DNA of 64,000 bases. Source: Chloroflexota bacterium. Its GTDB lineage: Bacteria > Chloroflexota > Anaerolineae > Aggregatilineales > J027. A program made the translations under genes and the position numbers. The stretch spans positions 46,451 through 110,450 of the forward strand of contig JABFGB010000023.1 of the NCBI GenBank assembly GCA_013112715.1. Direction: 5' to 3'. This document shows, piece after piece, positions 1 through 7,837 of the stretch; within the stretch, counting starts at the first letter, position 1; every line of letters starts with the position of its first letter. The notes under the pieces were generated by a model that saw only the letters and a list, made by a program, of their open reading frames with translations, had not been told where the DNA came from and made no database searches.

Positions 1-2
1 TC

Positions 3-773
3 ATGACCCAAGACGGCAAAATCCGCTCGGATATGCAGAGCAAATATCGGCAGATCAACGAATTTTTGCGCCTAGTACAGGAAGTCGGTGAACTCGACAA
101 ACTCATCAATTTAGATCGTCCTATCAACGTAGTGGACTGTGGCTGTGGCAATGCCTATCTGACGTTCGCAGCCTATTATTATTTGACCCACGTCCTACAA
201 CTGCCTGTCGAGATGACCGGGATTGATGTTAACCGTGAACTGCTGACCCGCCATTTCCAAAAAACGAAGGCTTTGGGTTGGGAGGGGTTAAGTTTTCGGG
301 CCACACGCATTGGCGAATTTGTGCCGGAAGCCAATCCGGATATTGTCTTGGCCCTGCACGCTTGTGATACCGCGACAGACGATGCGATTGCGCTTGGTAT
401 CAAGTCCGAAAGCCGCCTGATTATCTGCGCCCCATGCTGCCATCATCATTTACAGGAACAGCTTCGTTTTCACCCCTCACCGTCGCCTTTTGCATCTGTC
501 ATGCGGCACGGCATTTTGCATGAGCGTATGGGCGATATTTTGACCGACTCGCTGCGGGCACTGCTGCTGCGCATTATGGGCTACCGAACGGACGTGGTGC
601 AATTTGTTTCCAGCGAACATACCGCTAAAAATCTCATGATTCGGGCCGTAAGAACCAGCAAACCCGGCGATCCACGCTTTATCCAAGAATATCTTGACCT
701 CAAGAATTTTTGGAGGGTAACGCCGTATTTAGAAGAACTGATTGCCGAACAATTGGGACAGTTTACTGTTTAG
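3..773 (+). CDS. SAM-dependent methyltransferase, Methyltransf_32-like, probably 5'-truncated by window edge
   Basis: The glycine-rich SAM-binding motif VVDCGCGNAYLTF lies at about residues 43-55 of the visible part. It is followed by LALHACDTATDDAI and by an APCCHHH segment, the pattern of the METTL25/RRNAD1-type methyltransferase family (Pfam Methyltransf_32). Bacterial members usually carry an extra N-terminal region of more than 100 residues. The reading frame touches the window edge, so the ATG at position 3 is probably an internal methionine of a longer gene. The substrate is unknown; RNA or protein targets are possible. The stop lies 11 bp before the HAD phosphatase start, so the two are probably co-transcribed. 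Confidence 0.75.
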   Translation: MTQDGKIRSDMQSKYRQINEFLRLVQEVGELDKLINLDRPINVVDCGCGNAYLTFAAYYYLTHVLQLPVEMTGIDVNRELLTRHFQKTKALGWEGLSFRATRIGEFVPEANPDIVLALHACDTATDDAIALGIKSESRLIICAPCCHHHLQEQLRFHPSPSPFASVMRHGILHERMGDILTDSLRALLLRIMGYRTDVVQFVSSEHTAKNLMIRAVRTSKPGDPRFIQEYLDLKNFWRVTPYLEELIAEQLGQFTV

Positions 774-784
774 AAAGCACCCGC

Positions 785-1441
785 ATGTCAAAAGCCATTC
801 TCTTTGATTTGGATGATACCCTGCTTGACCGTGAAGGCTCTATCGAACCGATTGCGACTCATCAATACAAAAAGTATGGGATTCAATGTGCTCCCCTAGT
901 GGCGTATGTAGAACGTTTTAAAACATTGGATGAGCATGGCTATGCGGATCGGCATCAATTGTTTCGAACACTGGTTGCCGAATTTAAAATAGAGGCTGAT
1001 TCAGAAGATATGTTGTGGGATTATCGCCGCCAGACATGGCAAGTCGCGCAGCTATTCGAGGATGCACGGCATGTGTTATCGGTTTTTCGGGATCGTGGAT
1101 ACAAACTGGGCATCATTACCAATGGCTCAATGGCAATGCAAAGTGGCAAATTGCAGGCGACGGGTTTGCAGGAAATAGTAGATGTGGCACTGATTTCGGA
1201 GCAGGTGGGGGTCAGCAAACCCGACCCACTGATTTTTCAACAAGCCGCTGAACAATTATCTACCTCACTCCCAAACTGCATTTTTGTGGGCGATCATCCG
1301 GTTCGAGATGTGATGGGTGCGGCCCAAGCAGGGATGACTGCCATTTGGCGGGTAGCCCATCTCGCATGGCCGAATGAGCTTACGATTAGACCACACCACA
1401 CCATTCAGCGACTTAGTGATTTGCTGACGTTGCCTCTCTAA
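785..1441 (+). CDS. HAD-superfamily hydrolase (YjjG/HAD-IA-like phosphatase)
   Basis: This 218-aa protein has the four HAD motifs in order: catalytic LFDLDDTLLD at the N-terminus, ITNGS near residue 113, the lysine in VSKPDP, and GDHPVRDVMGA. A helical cap lies between motifs I and II, as in subfamily IA. The ATG at 785 is chosen because it places the catalytic Asp motif a few residues from the N-terminus, as is usual; the reading frame opens further upstream inside the previous gene. The likely activity is dephosphorylation of a small metabolite such as a nucleotide or sugar phosphate. It converges on the phosphoribosyltransferase gene, 3 bp away. Confidence 0.88.
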   Translation: MSKAILFDLDDTLLDREGSIEPIATHQYKKYGIQCAPLVAYVERFKTLDEHGYADRHQLFRTLVAEFKIEADSEDMLWDYRRQTWQVAQLFEDARHVLSVFRDRGYKLGIITNGSMAMQSGKLQATGLQEIVDVALISEQVGVSKPDPLIFQQAAEQLSTSLPNCIFVGDHPVRDVMGAAQAGMTAIWRVAHLAWPNELTIRPHHTIQRLSDLLTLPL

Positions 1442-1444
1442 AGG

Positions 1445-2008
1445 CTATTTTTTATCTACAAACACGGGCAGATGGCCTAGTGCTTTGACGTTTGTCCACT
1501 TGGCCTGATCGCCTTCGGTAAAAATGGCCGCTTCGGCAATAATCTCGGCCCCGGCTTTTTCCATCAAGATACGCATAGCCTGAAGGGTACTGCCGGTACT
1601 GATGACATCATCAATGAGCGCTACCCGTCGCCCCGTTATGTTTTTGATGTCTCTTTCATCTAAATAGAGTGTCTGGGTTTTTCCGGTGGTGATGGACAGC
1701 GTCTCGGCCTTGAGTGCTTTCCCCATATAGGGCTTATAGTCCTTGCGTAATACTGCGTAAGGCACATCCATCACCTTGCTTAAGGCATAAATCAGTGGGA
1801 TGCTTTTGGCTTCGGGCGTTACCAACATTTCCGGCCCAAGATCAGCGAGTTGCTCGGCGAGTCCTTTTGAGGCGGCTTCAACCAGTTCGTTGTCTCCCAA
1901 AATATTGAGGATGGCAATCCGAATTCCCGGTGCGACCTCAAATAAAGGTAAATCGCGCTCCACCCCGGCGACATTCACTTTAAAAACTTCACGTGGTTCG
2001 TCGGCCAT
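1445..2008 (-). CDS. Phosphoribosyltransferase family protein (adenine/xanthine PRT-like)
   Basis: This 187-aa protein has the PRPP-binding loop RVALIDDVISTGST at about residues 128-141, in the arrangement of type I purine phosphoribosyltransferases. The upstream segment (LVTPEAKSIPLIYALS) matches the adenine/xanthine PRT subgroup. Such enzymes condense a purine base with PRPP to give the nucleotide, although members of this subgroup can also act as regulators. Base specificity cannot be read from the sequence. It is the second gene of a two-gene minus-strand unit; the upstream gene ends 2 bp before its start. Confidence 0.85.
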   Translation of the reverse strand: MADEPREVFKVNVAGVERDLPLFEVAPGIRIAILNILGDNELVEAASKGLAEQLADLGPEMLVTPEAKSIPLIYALSKVMDVPYAVLRKDYKPYMGKALKAETLSITTGKTQTLYLDERDIKNITGRRVALIDDVISTGSTLQAMRILMEKAGAEIIAEAAIFTEGDQAKWTNVKALGHLPVFVDKK

Positions 2009-2010
2009 AA

Positions 2011-2466
2011 TTAACGTTTTTCTCCCACCATTATGAATTCAAATAAAGGCTGCATCACCGCAATGACCGCGGCCAAACGTTCGGCGGCGAAGGATTGTAT
2101 CTCTGGGGTCAAGGCTTCACTCGGATAGGCTTCATAGACCTTTGTCCAGCCTCTGTCCCACTCCTCGGCCACCAATCCTTCCCCTAATGTCTCGCGTAGT
2201 TCGAGTATATAACGCCTATAGGTGTCTAGCAAAAACTGATTGCGGGCTTTATCGCGGCTTTCAAAATGCAGCCCAACTTCCAACATCCTGCCACACACGG
2301 CGTTGGCGCGAGATACCTCATAATGAATATGCCGGTCCCGTCCAAAATAGACTTGGAAGAACCAGCGTGTCTCTCCTAAATGGAAACGACGATATTTGGC
2401 GGGCAGGTACTCTGGAATAAGCTCTGACAGCCCCTTCATAAAATCGGTGTGTTTTAGTTCTGACAT
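2011..2466 (-). CDS. Conserved hypothetical protein paired with phosphoribosyltransferase
   Basis: This is a soluble 151-aa protein rich in aromatic and charged residues, with no signal peptide or membrane segment. I do not recognise the family. The middle (FQVYFGRDRHIHYEV, then LEVGLHFESRDKARN) reads as beta strands and the second half as amphipathic helices. It lies 2 bp upstream of the phosphoribosyltransferase gene and is almost certainly co-transcribed with it, so a nucleotide-related role is possible but unproven. The ATG at 2466 follows a weak ribosome-binding site. Confidence 0.7.
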   Translation of the reverse strand: MSELKHTDFMKGLSELIPEYLPAKYRRFHLGETRWFFQVYFGRDRHIHYEVSRANAVCGRMLEVGLHFESRDKARNQFLLDTYRRYILELRETLGEGLVAEEWDRGWTKVYEAYPSEALTPEIQSFAAERLAAVIAVMQPLFEFIMVGEKR

Positions 2467-2541
2467 GATTTCCTCACATCTATTCCATTGATGATTTATG
2501 AAGAAATTGTGAATACTCTAGGTGAACGCATAAGTTTCCAG

Positions 2542-2547
2542 TATAAT
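2542..2547 (+). promoter_or_regulatory. -10 box of response-regulator promoter
   Basis: A perfect TATAAT lies about 60 bp before the GTG start of the response regulator. No good -35 is present at 17 bp, so it may depend on an activator. Confidence 0.4.
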
Positions 2548-2609
2548 GAATTAAGATAGAGTTGATGTATGGATGTGAAACAACGGTAAAACAATGTGGA
2601 GGTCGTTCC

Positions 2610-2972
2610 GTGAAAGTGGTTTATATCGAGGACAATGCGAACAATCAGCGGTTGCTGTGCCGGATGTTGAGTAAACGCAATATTGAAATTGAGTTGTATG
2701 ACAATGCTGAAGATGGGTATACCGCGATTCATGAGAGTCAACCTGATCTGATTTTTATGGATGTCCATCTCAAGACCAAAACCTCTGGCTTAGATTTGGT
2801 GCGGCAGCTTCGTCATGACGGCGTTGATACTCCCATCATTCTAGTCACCATCTTTAACATGATGGCCGATAAGAAGAGAGCGCTGGAAGCAGGCTGTAAC
2901 GACTTCTTAATGAAGCCCTTTGAGATGGCGCAACTGCTCAATCTCGTTGATCAATATGCCGCTGCCAGTTAA
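2610..2972 (+). CDS. Stand-alone receiver-domain response regulator
   Basis: The 120-aa protein is a single REC domain: acidic pair in VVYIEDN at the N-terminus, phospho-acceptor Asp in DLIFMDVHL, and the conserved Lys in DFLMKPF. There is no output domain, so it probably acts by protein-protein contact in a phosphorelay. The GTG start at 2610 is preferred over an upstream ATG at 2562. A strong GGAGG at 2598-2602 sits 7 bp ahead of it, and the receiver fold begins directly there. No kinase is adjacent. It converges on the membrane-protein gene 5 bp downstream. Confidence 0.85.
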   Translation: MKVVYIEDNANNQRLLCRMLSKRNIEIELYDNAEDGYTAIHESQPDLIFMDVHLKTKTSGLDLVRQLRHDGVDTPIILVTIFNMMADKKRALEAGCNDFLMKPFEMAQLLNLVDQYAAAS

Positions 2973-2977
2973 TGCAG

Positions 2978-4348
2978 CTATGGAATTAGGGGAACAATCT
3001 GTTTTAACACGTACCACGCCAACCCTAGCTGGCTAAAGGGGATTAAAAACGCCAAACGTGGCAGCCAAGCCCATTTTGTATACCGTGCTGCCAATGCTAC
3101 CCATCCATAGAACGCGACGGCTGTACCAATCGCCATCGGAATTAAGGCCGGATACAGATAACGCCCCTGAAACTGTACGAATGTTCTATTATAAATGAGA
3201 AATTGTGCGAATACTAGGGTCGTTCCAAGAGCAAAAAGCCCCAAAATAAACCGCCGATTTTTGAACCCCACCGACTGCCACATATAGAGACATATTCCAA
3301 GCAATACCACCAGCAACATGAAGCCGATAACTTGATAAATCCAATTTGGCATTGGCAGGGCCATCCACCCTAATTGACCCCAAAAGCTATGATAGGTGGT
3401 TTCGGAGAGATTTTCCCAATACTCCTGTTGACTGCCGCCTAACACTTTTTCGATGTAATCCTCGGTGCGAAGCTGGCCTACTACGACTTTATCATGCCGT
3501 TGTAATCCTAAAATATCCGTACCGCCGTAGGTTTGGATGCCATGTACCCACCAGATGCCACCAAGCATTAAGGCGGGTAGACCGAATGCCAGTAGGTGAG
3601 GTAGGGATTTCTTCAGCGGCCATTTTTCATGCCAGCAGCGCCATAAAACCGCCAAGCCTGCCACTGCTGCGACATAATACACAGTGGTTTTGGTCAGAAA
3701 GGCCAGCCCGACCAATAGGCCCATGCCAAAGGCCATCTTGATAGGGGTGGTTTGTGAAGTAGAGTTCTCGTGGGGGGGAATCAGATAAATTGTGACCATC
3801 AGCAAGACCAGTGCCGCCAATGTTTCGGCAAGGGAATCATTGCTAACGCCGCCCATAATTGCCAAGCGTTGAGGGATAAAGGCGATAAAAGCCGCCGCAC
3901 TTAAACCAATCCATTCATGATGGGGGAACAATCGCCGCAAGATCGCCCACGCGCAGACAATCACCCCTGTACCCATCAGTGCCGAAAATACACGCAGGGT
4001 TTTCAGATCACCATCCGAGAAACGATAGACAACCGACTGTACTAGATAATACAGGGGGGGTTGATGGTCTTCGTATTGCACGCGGTCAATATGTTGAGTC
4101 ACGGCGGGGTCAAAGCCACTGCCTTTGAGTTGATCCAAATAGGCCGAATCCCAATCCCCCATTTCAATCACGGGTAATTCACCCGTCTCCACGATTTGGC
4201 GGATGTAATTGTAATGGGCAGGTTCGTCGGGGACTTGCCATGCGGGGGTGCGGGTGGCATAGCCATAGGCGAATCCCAGATAGAGCAGAACAATCAACGC
4301 CAAGAGGCCATATTCGATTAATTGGGCGCGGTGAGTGGGTAGGGTCAT
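2978..4348 (-). CDS. Polytopic membrane protein, DUF2142/GT-C glycosyltransferase-like
   Basis: This 456-aa protein has about ten hydrophobic segments. Between the first and second lies an extracytoplasmic loop starting with VPDEPAHYNYI, the acidic motif typical of DUF2142 and related GT-C glycosyltransferases such as the ArnT/PMT group. These enzymes transfer sugars from polyprenyl-phosphate carriers outside the membrane, and the Asp-Glu pair is the presumed catalytic site. The acceptor is unknown. Its ATG overlaps the stop codon of the 49-aa peptide gene (ATGA), so translation is probably coupled. Confidence 0.75.
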   Translation of the reverse strand: MTLPTHRAQLIEYGLLALIVLLYLGFAYGYATRTPAWQVPDEPAHYNYIRQIVETGELPVIEMGDWDSAYLDQLKGSGFDPAVTQHIDRVQYEDHQPPLYYLVQSVVYRFSDGDLKTLRVFSALMGTGVIVCAWAILRRLFPHHEWIGLSAAAFIAFIPQRLAIMGGVSNDSLAETLAALVLLMVTIYLIPPHENSTSQTTPIKMAFGMGLLVGLAFLTKTTVYYVAAVAGLAVLWRCWHEKWPLKKSLPHLLAFGLPALMLGGIWWVHGIQTYGGTDILGLQRHDKVVVGQLRTEDYIEKVLGGSQQEYWENLSETTYHSFWGQLGWMALPMPNWIYQVIGFMLLVVLLGICLYMWQSVGFKNRRFILGLFALGTTLVFAQFLIYNRTFVQFQGRYLYPALIPMAIGTAVAFYGWVALAARYTKWAWLPRLAFLIPFSQLGLAWYVLKQIVPLIP

Positions 4349-4494
4349 GATTTCGATTTTCCGGTGGGTGGTGTATCAGTGGGGGAGCCGCGCATTTTCC
4401 ATTGGATGTAGGCGACAATCAATACTGGAATCCATGCGTAGAAAGCACAGATACACAGCAGGCGCGACCCCAGCCCCAAAATAATATCGAGCAA
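4345..4494 (-). CDS. Small single-pass membrane protein, 49 aa, TTG start, coupled to downstream gene
   Basis: The minus strand holds a 49-codon frame that starts at a TTG with AAGGA 8 bp upstream. It encodes a hydrophobic helix (LIVAYIQWKMRG in its second half) and a polar Pro/Thr/Ser/Lys-rich tail. Its stop overlaps the ATG of the DUF2142-like gene by four bases (ATGA), the usual sign of translational coupling. No in-frame ATG exists; an upstream stop limits the frame to about 15 further codons. It lies just after the metG terminator, so it begins the next unit. A membrane partner of the glycosyltransferase-like protein is a reasonable guess. Confidence 0.6.
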   Translation of the reverse strand: MLDIILGLGSRLLCICAFYAWIPVLIVAYIQWKMRGSPTDTPPTGKSKS

Positions 4495-4516
4495 ATAGAA
4501 AATCCTTTTTGAAAAG

Positions 4517-4537
4517 ATAGGGGCACGTCGCCCCTAT
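4517..4537 (-). terminator. Intrinsic terminator after metG
   Basis: A perfect 8-bp stem, ATAGGGGC/GCCCCTAT with loop ACGTC, is followed on the minus strand by TCTTTTC. It starts 11 bp after the metG stop. Confidence 0.65.
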
Positions 4538-4547
4538 TCCACTAGCT

Positions 4548-6323
4548 TCATCCACCAAGTTTGGCGCGTTCGGCTTCGACGACTGAGACATCCAATTTCT
4601 TGATGAGCGCTTCCGGTTCACGCAGTTTTTGACCGGGTTGCAGCGTGCTCTTTTCCCAGCGACCCACTGCACGGCTGCCATCATAAATGAGGGCTTGGTG
4701 TGATTGGGTGGTTTCTTGGTATTCGGTGATAATCTGTTCACCAAACAGTGGCGCATCATACCCCAGATAGCTATGTACCTTCTCGGAGGTGAAGGGCAGG
4801 AACGGCGCAAACAGGATTTTCAGATTATCAATGCAGCGCAAGGCCGTATAAATCGTCGTTGCGGCAGCCTGTTTATCTTGCTTAATCGCGTCTCCAAACC
4901 AAGGAGCACCGTCGAGATAAGCATTGACCTCCGACGCCAAGCGCATCGCTTCACTCAGGGCATCCCGTAATTTGACAGCCTCTAAACGTTGACCAACACT
5001 TTCAAACCCCGCCTCGATTTTGGCAAGGATTTCGCGGTCAAAATCCCGTAGGTCGCCGGGGGTAGGCACAACGCCCTCCCAGTGTTTATAGGCGAATTTC
5101 AGCACGCGGTTGACCAGATTGCCCCATTTTGCCAAGAGTTCGTTGTTGTTACGGGCGACAAAATCATCCCATTTCCAATCGCTGTCCCGATTTTCGGGCA
5201 TGACCACCGTCAAATAGTAGCGTACCGCATCAGGGTCATAGGCATCCAACAAATCGGGCATGGTGATAAACCATTTACGACTCTTGGAAAGTTTGCGCTC
5301 TTCCAAATTCAGATATTGGTTGGCGGGTACATCATAGGGTAGGTTGATGGGGGTTGGGTCGCCCTCATTATAAATACCGCTGATTCCCAACAACTCGGCA
5401 GGCCAAATGATCGTATGGAAGATAATGTTGTCCTTACCCAAGAAATTGTAGACACGGGCTTGTGGGTTATACCACCACTGTTTCCATGCGTCCGGTTGTC
5501 CATTGTTATGCGCCCACTCGATGCTGGCCGTGAAATAGCCCATCAGCGCCTCGAACCACACATACAGGCGTTTTTCTGACCATGCCGGGTCGTCAATTGG
5601 CACTTTGATGCCCCAATTCACATCACGGGTCATGGGTCGTCCACGCTGTTCCGGTACTTTGCTGAGAGATTCGTTTAGCACATTCTCGCGCCAGTGATCC
5701 CGACCTTTTTCCAGATATTCGGTTAGGGGTTCGCGGAATTTGCCGAGGTCAAAAAAGTAGTGAGTGGTGCTGCGGCGGACGGGGGTGCTACCATCGCGTT
5801 TGCTGCGCGGGTTAATCAAGTCGGTGGCGTTGAGTAGATTGCCACAATTATCGCATTGATCGCCGCGTGCGTTTTCATAGCCACAGACCGGACATGTGCC
5901 TTCGACATACCGATCTTCTAAGAAGCGATTTTCGGTAGTGCTGTAGAGGCGTTCTTGTTCTTCAGGATAGAGATAACCACGCTCCAACAGCAGGGTAAAA
6001 ATATCCTGCGCGACGCGGTGATGGTTCTCGGTATCGGTATGGGTATACAAATCAAAGCTCATGCCAGAACGTTTGAGCGTGTCTAGAAAGCGCACATGAT
6101 ATTTCTCAAATAGTTCGCGGGGGGTGATGCCCTGTGCGTCAGCCTCGACCATAATCGGCGTGCCATGTGTATCAGAGCCACTGACCATCAGGGTATGATT
6201 GCCCTTGAGACGATGATAGCGGGCAAAAATATCGGCGGGGAGAAACGACCCCGCGATGTGTCCGGCGTGTAGATCGCCATTCACATAGGGCCATGCGACG
6301 GAAACGTGAATAAAATCACTCAT
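4548..6323 (-). CDS. metG: Methionine--tRNA ligase
   Basis: This 591-aa class I synthetase charges tRNA-Met. The HIGH-type motif appears as HAGH within PYVNGDLHAGHIAG near residues 13-26. A zinc knuckle CPVCGYENARGDQCDNC lies near residues 143-159, and the KMSKS loop appears as KLSKS. The anticodon-binding helical domain follows. There is no C-terminal EMAP/tRNA-binding domain, so this is the short form. The ATG at 6323 has AAAGGAG 13 bp upstream. The gene sits behind a long structured leader with an intrinsic terminator at 6446-6480, which suggests control by transcription attenuation. Confidence 0.97.
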   Translation of the reverse strand: MSDFIHVSVAWPYVNGDLHAGHIAGSFLPADIFARYHRLKGNHTLMVSGSDTHGTPIMVEADAQGITPRELFEKYHVRFLDTLKRSGMSFDLYTHTDTENHHRVAQDIFTLLLERGYLYPEEQERLYSTTENRFLEDRYVEGTCPVCGYENARGDQCDNCGNLLNATDLINPRSKRDGSTPVRRSTTHYFFDLGKFREPLTEYLEKGRDHWRENVLNESLSKVPEQRGRPMTRDVNWGIKVPIDDPAWSEKRLYVWFEALMGYFTASIEWAHNNGQPDAWKQWWYNPQARVYNFLGKDNIIFHTIIWPAELLGISGIYNEGDPTPINLPYDVPANQYLNLEERKLSKSRKWFITMPDLLDAYDPDAVRYYLTVVMPENRDSDWKWDDFVARNNNELLAKWGNLVNRVLKFAYKHWEGVVPTPGDLRDFDREILAKIEAGFESVGQRLEAVKLRDALSEAMRLASEVNAYLDGAPWFGDAIKQDKQAAATTIYTALRCIDNLKILFAPFLPFTSEKVHSYLGYDAPLFGEQIITEYQETTQSHQALIYDGSRAVGRWEKSTLQPGQKLREPEALIKKLDVSVVEAERAKLGG

Positions 6324-6445
6324 GGGTTGGGTTGCTCCTTTGCAAGTCTCCTGTGCATTTTAACGAACGAACGGCTTTGCGAACAGACCATGATTTGCCC
6401 TCTTGACATGTAGTAGGCTCGAAAATTGGCGGTCACTCCTATGGG

Positions 6446-6480
6446 AAATAAAAAACCGCCGGAGAATTTGTCCGACGGTT
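6446..6480 (-). terminator. Intrinsic terminator within the metG leader (candidate attenuator)
   Basis: Read on the minus strand, AACCGTCGGA and TCCGGCGGTT form a 10-bp stem (one G-U pair) around a 7-nt loop, directly followed by TTTTTTATTT. It lies about 120 bp upstream of metG and downstream of the small leader ORF, so it would end transcription before metG unless overridden. The upstream strand (GCGGAACCG) resembles the conserved T-box core, but the first U of the UGGN bulge is C here. Confidence 0.75.
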
Positions 6481-6505
6481 CCGCACTGACTTAGCTGGTG
6501 ATGGG

Positions 6506-6604
6506 CTATCCACGCCCAAAACGCCAGCGTCGAGCATTTCTCGACCCCAGCCAGCGCGGGTTTCTCATCATCATTCCAATTATTGTCAGCGGTTGATTTT
6601 CCAT
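6506..6604 (-). CDS. Possible leader peptide of metG (32 aa, three consecutive Met codons)
   Basis: A 32-codon minus-strand frame starts with ATG at 6604 and stops at TAG 6506-6508. It contains Met-Met-Met at residues 11-13 and a tail rich in Arg and Trp (NPRWLGSRNARRWRFGRG). The stop codon falls in the loop of a hairpin (TGGGC/GCCCA), and the intrinsic terminator follows 26 bp later. Position and composition fit a stalling leader peptide for a methionyl-tRNA synthetase gene. The weak point is the lack of a clear ribosome-binding site before the ATG. It may instead be an untranslated structured RNA. Confidence 0.35.
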   Translation of the reverse strand: MENQPLTIIGMMMRNPRWLGSRNARRWRFGRG

Positions 6605-6640
6605 AGTTCGTTCACAAGTCACATTACAAATTTACTGTAT

Positions 6641-6656
6641 AGAGGTCATTGTAGCA
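6641..6656 (-). promoter_or_regulatory. Extended -10 promoter for the metG leader transcript
   Basis: On the minus strand TGCTACAAT (extended -10, TGn-TACAAT) lies at 6648-6656, with an expected start near 6641. No convincing -35 is seen. The stretch 6324-6880 otherwise holds only the metG leader and the divergent SorC promoter and operator. Confidence 0.45.
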
Positions 6657-6772
6657 TAGAATCTTTCGGGATTGATGTTTTTTCGTGCCAATTTTCTCCC
6701 TGACCCATGTGGGACTAGAATTTGGTCGTGGTCTACAGTGACATTTTGCACCCTAAATAGATTACTTTTTGC

Positions 6773-6801
6773 TTGACAAGGCTTACGAAGCGCGTTATTG
6801 T
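6773..6801 (+). promoter_or_regulatory. Sigma-70-type promoter of the SorC sugar operon
   Basis: A perfect -35 TTGACA (6773-6778) is separated by 17 bp from a -10 TATTGT (6796-6801), 80 bp ahead of the regulator ATG. The adjacent inverted repeat lies over and downstream of the expected start site. Confidence 0.7.
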
Positions 6802-6807
6802 TAAGTC

Positions 6808-6847
6808 ATCTTGAATATATTTTCAGTTGTGAATTTTTATTCAAGAT
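6808..6847. promoter_or_regulatory. Operator-like inverted repeat, probable SorC-family binding site
   Basis: Perfect 10-bp arms ATCTTGAATA (6808-6817) and TATTCAAGAT (6838-6847) are separated by 20 bp. The arm centres are 30 bp apart, about three helical turns, so both face the same side of the DNA. The site lies just downstream of the -10 and before the regulator start, which suits autoregulation by the tetrameric SorC-type protein encoded next door. Confidence 0.6.
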
Positions 6848-6880
6848 CGAGCTAAGAGTTTAGATTAAAGACTAACCGCG

Positions 6881-7837
6881 ATGACCCAGCTTGAAGAACT
6901 GCGCTTGATGGCAAAAATCGCGCATCTCTATCACGAACGCCAAATGAAGCAGTCAGAAATTGCTGCACAACTGGACGTATCGCAAGCGACTATTTCACGT
7001 CTCCTCAAACGTGCTGAAGAAGAAAAAATCGTGCGTACTACCGTCAGTATGCCGGTCGGCGTTTATGCTGATTTGGAAGAGGAACTGCGTGCAGTATTCG
7101 GCTTAAAAGAAGTCATTATTGCTCATTGTTTGCAAGATGAAGATGAATATATTAAGCGGGCTATCGGCGCGGCAGCAGCGTTTTATGTTGAGAGTACTCT
7201 CAAAAAGAATGAGATCATCGGCATTTCCTCATGGAGTTCAACGCTGCTGCAAATGGTTGAGGCGATGCACCCCCTGTCCCGCAAATTAGATGCTCAGGTC
7301 GTCCAAATTCTAGGCGGTTTGGGAAATCCTGAAGCCGCGATTCATGCCAATCGTCTAAACGAACGCTTGTCACGCTTAATTAATGGCAGCGCTCGTTTTT
7401 TATTGGCCCCCGGTGTGGTTGGCTCAATGGAAGCCCGACAGATTTTATTGGAAGACCCCTATGTAAAAGCGGTGGTGGATTTATTTGACCATATGACGTT
7501 GGCGTTGGTCGGCATTGGTCGCGTTGAACCGTCGTACATGCTTGCCAGCAGCGGGAATACATTCTCGACGGACGAGTTGGAATTTCTGAAAAACGCCGGG
7601 GCGGTTGGAGACATCTGTCTGCAATTTTTTGACGCGAATGGAAACCCTGTTCGCACAGGTCTAACCGACCGTGTGATTGCGATCAGTTTAGATCAATTAC
7701 GCTGTGTAGAACGAACAGTGGGCCTAGCAGGGGGGCAGCGCAAAACGACGGCCATTCGTGGTGCGCTACGGGGAAAATGGATAAATATCCTGATTACAGA
7801 TCGGTTTACGGCGGAAAGGTTGTTGCATCCCTCATGA
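6881..7837 (+). CDS. SorC/DeoR-family sugar-responsive transcriptional regulator
   Basis: This 318-aa protein has an N-terminal helix-turn-helix at about residues 22-45 (MKQSEIAAQLDVSQATISRL), followed by the SorC-type sugar-binding domain. The usual signature is present (IGAAAAFYVESTL, IIGISSWSSTL, VQILGGLG). Members bind a phosphorylated sugar and control the adjacent sugar operon. It is first in its operon, behind a strong promoter and a 10-bp inverted repeat that it probably binds. Its stop overlaps the next start by four bases (ATGA). Repressor versus activator cannot be decided from sequence. Confidence 0.9.
   Translation: MTQLEELRLMAKIAHLYHERQMKQSEIAAQLDVSQATISRLLKRAEEEKIVRTTVSMPVGVYADLEEELRAVFGLKEVIIAHCLQDEDEYIKRAIGAAAAFYVESTLKKNEIIGISSWSSTLLQMVEAMHPLSRKLDAQVVQILGGLGNPEAAIHANRLNERLSRLINGSARFLLAPGVVGSMEARQILLEDPYVKAVVDLFDHMTLALVGIGRVEPSYMLASSGNTFSTDELEFLKNAGAVGDICLQFFDANGNPVRTGLTDRVIAISLDQLRCVERTVGLAGGQRKTTAIRGALRGKWINILITDRFTAERLLHPS

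Noticed and set aside
4376..4810. 144-aa minus-strand frame within and after metG
   Set aside because: It overlaps the metG 3' end in another frame and has no recognisable domain; the adjoining 49-aa frame has far better support.
6471..6490. Outright call of a T-box riboswitch before metG
   Set aside because: The core GCGGAACCG lacks the first U of UGGN that pairs with the tRNA CCA end, and I could not identify a stem I with a specifier loop. It is kept only as an alternative in the leader finding.
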